A DNA stretch of 14,078 bases from Modestobacter sp. (lineage in GTDB: Bacteria; Actinomycetota; Actinomycetes; Mycobacteriales; Geodermatophilaceae). The stretch's first letter is position 1; each line of letters opens with the position of its first letter. A program made the translations under genes and the position numbers. The stretch spans positions 1-14,078 of the forward strand of contig JAOPWO010000358.1 of NCBI GenBank assembly GCA_025965635.1, in the 5' to 3' direction. The notes beneath the pieces are model-generated. The model was not told the origin of the DNA and searched no databases. It saw only the letters and a program-made list of their open reading frames with translations. Below are positions 9,581-14,078 of this stretch, in pieces.

Positions 9581-10762
9581 TCAGCTCCGCTCGGGCTCGG
9601 GGAACCGGCCGCCGGCGGGCACCTCACCGCCGTCCTCGAGCCGCGATTCCCGGCCGACCAGGGCGATGTCGCCGTCCCCGCCCACGGTGGCCCGCTCCCC
9701 CACCACGACGTTGTCGTCGAGGACGGCCCGGGTGACCGTCGCGCCGGCCCGCACGACCACGCCCGGCAGCAGCACCGAGTCCACGACGGTGGCGCCCGGC
9801 TCCACGATCACGCCGGGCGACAGCACCGATCCCCGGACGTTCCCCGAGACCCGGGTCCCGCCGGAGAGCAGGCTGTTCTCGATCTGCCCGTCGTCGAGCA
9901 CCCGGGCGGCGCTGTGCCGGCCGCCGCGGGTGTGGATCGGCCAGTCCTGCTCGTCCAGGTCGATCGGCGGCTCGTCGGACAGGAAGTCGCGGTGCGCCTG
10001 CCAGTAGGACTCGACGGTGCCGACGTCGCGCCAGTAGCCGCCCAGCGGGTACGCCCGGGCCAGGCCGTCCTTCGTCTGCGCCGGCAGCAGGTGCGTGCCG
10101 AGGTCCTCGAGCCCGTCCTCGCCGACCTCGTCCTTGAGCGCCTCGAGCCGGGCGAGGGTCTCCGCCGGGGAGAAGACGAACACCTCGTTGGTCGCGGTCG
10201 TCGTCGCCGGCTGGTCGGGCTTGTAGGCGTAGTCGGAGACCTTCCCGCCCTCGCCGAGCTGCACGATCCCGTAGCGCGCGGCGTCGTCCGCCTCGACCTC
10301 GGTGGTCACCATGGTGACCTCCGCGCCCGAACCCAGGTGGGCGTCGACGACCTCCCGGTAGTCGAGCTCGTAGACCGCGTCCGAGCTGACCACGACGAGG
10401 GCATCGGGGGCGTGCCTGCGGATGAGCTCGCTCTGCCGCCAGAGCCCGTCCGCGGTGCCCTCGGTCCAGCCGCCCCGCTCACTGCCCTGGAACGGCGGCA
10501 TCATCATCAGCCCGCCGGTGGTCCGGTCGAGGTCCCACGGCCGGCCGTTGGCCAGGTGTTCGGACACCGACTGCGGCTGGTACTGGACCGACACCCACAC
10601 GTCGGCGATCCCGGAGTGCTCGCAGTTGGACAGCGGGAAGTCGATGAGCCGGTAGACCCCCGCGAACGGGACGGCGGGTTTCGCCCGGGTCTCGGTCAGC
10701 AGCTCCAGGCGACTGCCTTTGCCGCCGGCGAGGACGAGGACGAGGATCCGGGGAAGGGCCAT
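9581..10762 (-). CDS. glgC: GlgC-like glucose-1-phosphate adenylyltransferase family protein
   Basis: A 393-residue sugar-nucleotide pyrophosphorylase with an N-terminal nucleotidyltransferase domain and a C-terminal left-handed beta-helix (hexapeptide repeats from about residue 300, such as GVIVEPGATVVDSVLLPGVV). Classical GlgC makes ADP-glucose from ATP and glucose-1-phosphate for glycogen synthesis. GlgC-like blocks are LAGGKGSRL (11-19), RAKPAVPFAGVYRLIDFPLS (26-45), EGTADGLWR (101-109), Lys181 in AYKPDQP and GYWRDVGTVESYWQAH (242-257). Asp128 is kept, but its surroundings read VSSDAVYELDY where typical GlgC has a GDHIYKMDY-like block. GGKGSRL also differs slightly from the usual GGxGxRL context. 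It may therefore be a GlgC paralogue with altered substrate or regulation, so the symbol is tentative. Start ATG 10762 has only a weak GGGG upstream. It follows the MFS gene by 42 bp on the same strand and may be co-transcribed with pdxH and the MFS gene. Confidence 0.85.
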   Translation of the reverse strand: MALPRILVLVLAGGKGSRLELLTETRAKPAVPFAGVYRLIDFPLSNCEHSGIADVWVSVQYQPQSVSEHLANGRPWDLDRTTGGLMMMPPFQGSERGGWTEGTADGLWRQSELIRRHAPDALVVVSSDAVYELDYREVVDAHLGSGAEVTMVTTEVEADDAARYGIVQLGEGGKVSDYAYKPDQPATTTATNEVFVFSPAETLARLEALKDEVGEDGLEDLGTHLLPAQTKDGLARAYPLGGYWRDVGTVESYWQAHRDFLSDEPPIDLDEQDWPIHTRGGRHSAARVLDDGQIENSLLSGGTRVSGNVRGSVLSPGVIVEPGATVVDSVLLPGVVVRAGATVTRAVLDDNVVVGERATVGGDGDIALVGRESRLEDGGEVPAGGRFPEPERS

Positions 10763-10775
10763 GGTCGACCGCTAC

Positions 10776-10789
10776 CCCGGACTTCCGGG
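10776..10789. other. Small inverted repeat in the MFS-glgC gap
   Basis: CCCGG (10776-10780) and CCGGG (10785-10789) flank the loop ACTT in the 42-bp gap between the MFS stop and the GlgC-like start. It is a short GC hairpin without a T-run and could be chance in DNA this rich in GC. Confidence 0.2.
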
Positions 10790-10804
10790 TGCAAGCACCA
10801 ACGG

Positions 10805-12157
10805 TCAGTCCGTCGCCATCCGGCGGCGCGCCTGCTCGGCGACCTCGTCGGCACCCGAGGCCCGGAACAGCCAGAACGACGGGACGACGACGGCGACCAG
10901 GGCCATCGCCAGCACGATGACCACCCCACCGGACACCATCGCCATGGTCACGCCGAAGCTGCTGGCCACCAGCCCGGCACGCAGGTCGCCCAACCGGGGC
11001 CCGCCGGCCACGACGACGATGAAGACGCCCTGCATCCGGCCGCGCATCTCGTCCGGCGCCGCCGTCTGCAGCATCGACGAGCGCAGCACCGCGCTGACCA
11101 TGTCGCCGGCTCCGGCGACCGCCAGGCAGAGGACGGCGAGCCACAGCGTGGAGGCCAGGCCGAACCCGACGATCGCCACACCCCACACCGCGATGGCGAT
11201 CAGGACGACCGCGCCCTGCCGGTCGACCCGGCTCACCCAGCCCGAGGTCAGCCCCATCAGCAGGGACCCGATCGAGACCCCGGCGAACAGCCAGCCCAGG
11301 CTGTTGGCGTCCCCGGCGAAGCTGGTCTGCGACAGCTCGGGGAACACCGCCTGCGGCCAGGCGAACAACATGGCGATGACGTCGACGACGAAGGTCATCA
11401 ACAGCACCGGCTGGGTGCGCAGGAAGCGGAAGCCCTCCCACACGCCGCGGACCGCCCGGCCCAGGTGCAGCGCGTGCACGCCGCCACCGGGCGGCAGCGG
11501 CGGCAGGCCGCGCAGCAGGAACACCGCGGCCAGGAAGCCGATCGCGTCGATCGTGTAGGTGATCGACAGGTCGCCCAGCCCGATCAGCAGGCCGGCCCGC
11601 AGCGGACCGACGATGACCCCGGCCTGGCGCACCGTCATCGCCAGCGCGTTCGCCGCGGCCACGCCCTCGGTGCCCACCAGTGCCGGGATGACGGCGCTGC
11701 GGGCCGGCTGGTTGACCGCGGCGAACCCCGACACGGCCGCGGTGAGCACCCACAGGACCGCCAGGTTCCCGTCCCCGGGCAGCAGGGCCTGCACGGCCAG
11801 CAGCGCGCTGGTCACCGCGGCGCCGGCCGAGGTGACCACCATCAGCTTCCGGCGGTCCATCGCATCGGCGATCGCGCCGCCCAGCAGTCCGAAGACCACC
11901 AGCGGGACCAGCGCGACGATCGAGGTCACGCCGACCATCAGCGACGAACCGGTCAGCCGGTAGACCTGGTACGGGACGGCGACCAGCGTCATCTGCTGGC
12001 CGAGCATCGTGACCGCGACCCCGGCGAAGACCCGCCGGTAGTGCCGGTTGCGCAGCGGGGTGGTGTCGATGGCCCAGCCGCGCCCGCGCGAGCGGCCCCG
12101 CTGCAGGGGCCCGCGTCGAGCTTGCGAGGTGTGGGGGGCAGCGGGGCCCTTCTTCAC
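10805..12157 (-). CDS. Major facilitator superfamily exporter (EntS/MFS_3-like)
   Basis: A 450-residue integral membrane protein with about twelve hydrophobic segments, arranged six and six. The first starts at VFAGVAVTMLGQQMTLVAVP (about residues 43-62). The MFS motif A loop between segments 2 and 3 reads GGAIADAMDRRKLMVV. QPARSAVIPALV after segment 4 is typical of the MFS_3 group, which includes the enterobactin exporter EntS and macrolide exporters. Proton-driven export of a siderophore or drug is therefore likely, but no substrate can be assigned and no siderophore genes lie nearby. The first 27 residues are basic and Gly/Arg/Pro-rich and precede the usual DTTPLRNRHYRRV beginning. GTG 12157 is the only reasonable start before that block. 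It overlaps the pdxH stop (GTGA) and has no Shine-Dalgarno, so translation probably depends on coupling to pdxH. Confidence 0.9.
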   Translation of the reverse strand: MKKGPAAPHTSQARRGPLQRGRSRGRGWAIDTTPLRNRHYRRVFAGVAVTMLGQQMTLVAVPYQVYRLTGSSLMVGVTSIVALVPLVVFGLLGGAIADAMDRRKLMVVTSAGAAVTSALLAVQALLPGDGNLAVLWVLTAAVSGFAAVNQPARSAVIPALVGTEGVAAANALAMTVRQAGVIVGPLRAGLLIGLGDLSITYTIDAIGFLAAVFLLRGLPPLPPGGGVHALHLGRAVRGVWEGFRFLRTQPVLLMTFVVDVIAMLFAWPQAVFPELSQTSFAGDANSLGWLFAGVSIGSLLMGLTSGWVSRVDRQGAVVLIAIAVWGVAIVGFGLASTLWLAVLCLAVAGAGDMVSAVLRSSMLQTAAPDEMRGRMQGVFIVVVAGGPRLGDLRAGLVASSFGVTMAMVSGGVVIVLAMALVAVVVPSFWLFRASGADEVAEQARRRMATD

Positions 12158-12801
12158 GGGGCCAGGCGCTGCACGACCCAGCCGCCCCCCTCGCCGTCAT
12201 CGCGCCGGAACCTCAGCCGGTCGTGCAGGCGGTCATGACCCCCCTGCCAGAACTCCACCGTCTCCGGGACCACCCGGTAGCCGCCCCAGACCGCCGGCCG
12301 CGGGACCGGCCCGGGCGGGGTCTGCTCGTCCAGCAGGCGCACCCGCGCCACCAGTTCCTCCCGGGAGTCGACGACGGTCGACTGCACCGAGGCCGCGGCC
12401 GCCAGCTGGGAGCCGCGCGGCCGCGGGTCCCACAGCGCGTCGGAGGCCGACGGCCCGATCCGCTCCACCGTGCCGGCCACCCGCACCTGGCGCTGCAGCG
12501 CGTGCCAGGGGAAGACCAGCGCGGCCCGCGGGTTGACCACCAACTGCGCTGCCTTCGTCGAGGCGTAGCTGGTGCCGAAGGTGAAGCCGCTGACGTCGTA
12601 GCCCTTCATCAGCACGACCCGCGCGTCCGGCGCGCCGTCCGCGTCGGCCGTGGCGACCACCATCGCGTTCGGCTCGGGCAGCTCGGCGGCCACCGCGGCG
12701 GCGAACCAGGAGTCGAACTGCTCCAGCCAGGTGGCTGCCAGCGTCTCCTCCGACAGCCCCCCGTCGTCGTAGTCCCTGCGCATGCGGATCAGGTCGGACA
12801 C
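12154..12801 (-). CDS. pdxH: Pyridoxamine/pyridoxine 5'-phosphate oxidase
   Basis: A 215-residue FMN enzyme that oxidises pyridoxine or pyridoxamine 5'-phosphate to pyridoxal 5'-phosphate with oxygen, in PLP synthesis and salvage. It tracks E. coli PdxH (218 residues) along its whole length: RRDYDDGGL (8-16), PNAMVVATAD (44-53), RVVLMKGYD (61-69), FPWHALQRQVRVAG (97-110), RPRGSQLAAAAS (127-138), WGGYRV (172-177), EFWQGGHDRLHDR (183-195) and the C-terminal RLAP. Arg191 and His193 match the E. coli PLP-binding pair in RLHDR. One oddity is STK at 81-83 where E. coli has SRK, replacing an Arg near the FMN phosphate by Thr. The start is GTG 12801; GAGG lies only two bases upstream, and ATG 12783 would cut six residues. 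It is divergent from citA across 174 bp and overlaps the MFS gene downstream. Confidence 0.95.
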   Translation of the reverse strand: MSDLIRMRRDYDDGGLSEETLAATWLEQFDSWFAAAVAAELPEPNAMVVATADADGAPDARVVLMKGYDVSGFTFGTSYASTKAAQLVVNPRAALVFPWHALQRQVRVAGTVERIGPSASDALWDPRPRGSQLAAAASVQSTVVDSREELVARVRLLDEQTPPGPVPRPAVWGGYRVVPETVEFWQGGHDRLHDRLRFRRDDGEGGGWVVQRLAP

Positions 12802-12842
12802 CGCCTCATGCTGTCACCGCCGGAGTGACCCGGCAGTCAGCA

Positions 12843-12901
12843 CGGAGTGGTGCTGGTCACCTGTGGCCCGGGGAGGACCTCCCGGGTGCACCGCTGCTCC
12901 G
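12843..12901. repeat. Nested inverted repeats in the pdxH-citA divergent spacer
   Basis: The 174-bp spacer 12802-12975 holds nested complementary arms: CGGAG (12843-12847) with CTCCG (12897-12901), GGTGC (12849-12853) with GCACC (12888-12892), and CCCGGG (12867-12872) with CCCGGG (12881-12886). All pair in one symmetrical fold around GAGGACCT. It could be a structured leader, a cruciform or an operator between two divergent promoters. The inner arms alone could arise by chance at this GC content; the three nested pairs are less expected. No clear -35/-10 pair is seen for either gene. Confidence 0.35.
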
Positions 12902-12962
12902 GGTCAGCGCCTAAGTTGTCGACTGTCGTGCGCGCCGACGCGGACGACACCGCCGCGCGCAG

Positions 12963-12967
12963 AGGAG
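12963..12967 (+). promoter_or_regulatory. Ribosome binding site of citA
   Basis: AGGAG sits eight bases before ATG 12976 (AGAGGAGCTTGCGACATG). It is the clearest Shine-Dalgarno site in the window and fixes the citA start. Confidence 0.8.
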
Positions 12968-12975
12968 CTTGCGAC

Positions 12976-14078
12976 ATGGCCGACGACTTCGTCCCGGGGC
13001 TGGAAGGCGTGGTCGCCTTCGAGACCACCATCGCGGAACCGGACAAGGACGGCGGCGCGCTGCGCTACCGCGGCGTCGACATCGAGGACCTCGTCGGAAC
13101 GGTGCCCTTCGGCGACGTCTGGGCGCTGCTGGTCGACGGGCGGTTCGGCAACGGGCTGTCCCCGGCTGAGTCCCTCGACATCCCGGTGCACACCGGCGAC
13201 GTCCGGGTCGACGTGCAGGCCTCGCTGGCGATGCTCGCCTCGACGTGGGGCCTCCGGCCGCTGCTGGACATCCCGGCCGAGCAGGCCCGCACCGACCTGG
13301 CCCGGGTGACCGCGACCGCGCTCGACCACGTCGCGCAGTCCGCCCGCGCGTCAGACGGGCCGGCCGTCCCGCAGGACCGGGTCGACCAGGCCTCGACCGT
13401 CGTCGAGCGGTTCATGGTCCGCTGGCGCGGCGAGCCCGACCCGCGGCACGTCGCCGCCGTCGACGCCTACTGGACGTCGGCCGCCGAGCACGGCATGAAC
13501 GCCTCCACCTTCACCGCCCGGGTGATCGCCTCCACCGGCACCGACGTCGCCGCGGCGCTGTCCGGGGCGGTCGGCGCGATGTCCGGGCCGCTGCACGGCG
13601 GCGCACCCTCGCGCGTGCTGCACATGCTCGACGGTGTCGAGGAGTCCGGCGACGCGGCGGCCTACGTCAAGGACCTGCTGGACAAGGGCGAACGGCTGAT
13701 GGGCTTCGGCCACCGCGTCTACCGCGCCGAGGACCCCCGGGCCCGCGTCCTGCGCCGGGCGGCGCAGGAACTGGCCGCACCCCGCTTCGAGGCTGCCGCC
13801 GCGCTGGAGCAGGCCGCGCTGGAGGAGCTGCGCGAGCGCCGTCCCGACCGCCCGATCGAGACCAACGTCGAGTTCTGGGCCGCGATCGTGCTCGACTTCG
13901 CCGAGGTGCCGAGCTCCATGTTCACCGCGATGTTCACCTGCGCCCGCACCGCCGACTGGTCCGCGCACGTCCTGGAGCAGAAGGAGACCGGGCGGCTGGT
14001 CCGGCCCTCGGCCCGCTACATCGGGCCCGACCCGCGCAAGCCCGCCGACGTCGAGGGCTGGGACACCATCCAGACCAA
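12976..14078 (+). CDS. citA: Citrate synthase 2 (CitA type), last codons beyond the window
   Basis: The 367 visible residues condense acetyl-CoA with oxaloacetate to citrate, the entry step of the TCA cycle. The sequence closely follows mycobacterial CitA (about 373 residues): FVPGLEGVVAFETTIAEPDK, then GGALRYRGVDIEDL, AEHGMNASTFTARVIASTGT (170-189), MSGPLHGGAP (202-211), LMGFGHRVYRAEDPRARVL (241-259) and ETNVEFWAAIVLDFA (295-309). Catalytic His207 (LHGGA) and His246 (GFGHRVY) are present, as is His172. The third catalytic position, Asp in most citrate synthases (NVDF), is Glu299 here (NVEF), as I recall also in mycobacterial CitA. ATG 12976 is supported by AGGAG eight bases upstream. The frame is open to the window edge, so by comparison only some five to ten residues are missing. 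Divergent from pdxH. A 2-methylcitrate synthase role is possible but fits the CitA likeness less well. Confidence 0.95.
   Translation, partial: MADDFVPGLEGVVAFETTIAEPDKDGGALRYRGVDIEDLVGTVPFGDVWALLVDGRFGNGLSPAESLDIPVHTGDVRVDVQASLAMLASTWGLRPLLDIPAEQARTDLARVTATALDHVAQSARASDGPAVPQDRVDQASTVVERFMVRWRGEPDPRHVAAVDAYWTSAAEHGMNASTFTARVIASTGTDVAAALSGAVGAMSGPLHGGAPSRVLHMLDGVEESGDAAAYVKDLLDKGERLMGFGHRVYRAEDPRARVLRRAAQELAAPRFEAAAALEQAALEELRERRPDRPIETNVEFWAAIVLDFAEVPSSMFTAMFTCARTADWSAHVLEQKETGRLVRPSARYIGPDPRKPADVEGWDTIQT

Noticed and set aside
9365..12238. Long plus-strand open frame (957 codons) opposite glgC and the MFS gene
   Set aside because: It spans two well-supported minus-strand genes and their gap, and is rich in His/Gln/Arg/Gly repeats typical of antisense frames at this GC content.

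Overview
The window is about 14 kb of very GC-rich DNA with strongly G/C-biased third codon positions. It reads as ordinary chromosome of an actinobacterium. Pointers to that group are a CitA-type citrate synthase close to the mycobacterial one, an FprA-type ferredoxin reductase, an F420-dependent luciferase-like enzyme of the FGD type, a UdgX-type uracil-DNA glycosylase, GTG/TTG starts and probable leaderless transcripts. The overall look would suit a Geodermatophilaceae-like genus, but that is an impression, not a demonstrated placement. I see no rRNA, tRNA, insertion sequence, integrase, phage gene or CRISPR array.

Layout. 1-177 (-): 5' part of an ABM-fold monooxygenase-like protein, cut by the window. 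259-1674 (+): FprA. 1690-4488 (-): phosphoenolpyruvate carboxylase. 4536-5486 (+): SMP-30/gluconolactonase-type protein, divergent from ppc across 47 bp. 5513-6493 (-): F420-dependent LLM oxidoreductase. 6550-7788 and 7785-8696 (-): a two-gene ABC exporter (permease and ATPase, stop/start overlap). 8877-9569 (+): UdgX. 9581-10762 (-): GlgC-like nucleotidyltransferase. 10805-12157 (-): MFS exporter. 12154-12801 (-): pyridoxamine 5'-phosphate oxidase, overlapping the MFS start. 12976-14078 (+): citrate synthase CitA, lacking only its last few codons. Genes are densely packed. The longest gene-free stretches are 8697-8876 and 12802-12975, each under 200 bp.

Function. Several genes are central or cofactor metabolism: PEP carboxylase makes oxaloacetate, citrate synthase consumes it, PdxH makes PLP, FprA moves electrons between NADPH and ferredoxin, and the GlgC-like protein points to sugar-nucleotide or glycogen metabolism. 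The ABC pair and MFS protein are probable exporters. The genes do not form one pathway, and I found no convincing new multi-gene system.

Most worth a second look: (i) a roughly 144-bp patch inside udgX, covering the catalytic KRRIH loop, with codon use unlike the rest of the gene, plus an acidic insertion further on; (ii) a near-perfect operator-like palindrome at 8741-8757 upstream of the ABC exporter; (iii) diverged active-site signatures in the GlgC-like protein, PdxH and CitA; (iv) a probable leaderless GTG start for ppc; (v) GC-rich hairpins at 6507-6538 and 12843-12901.
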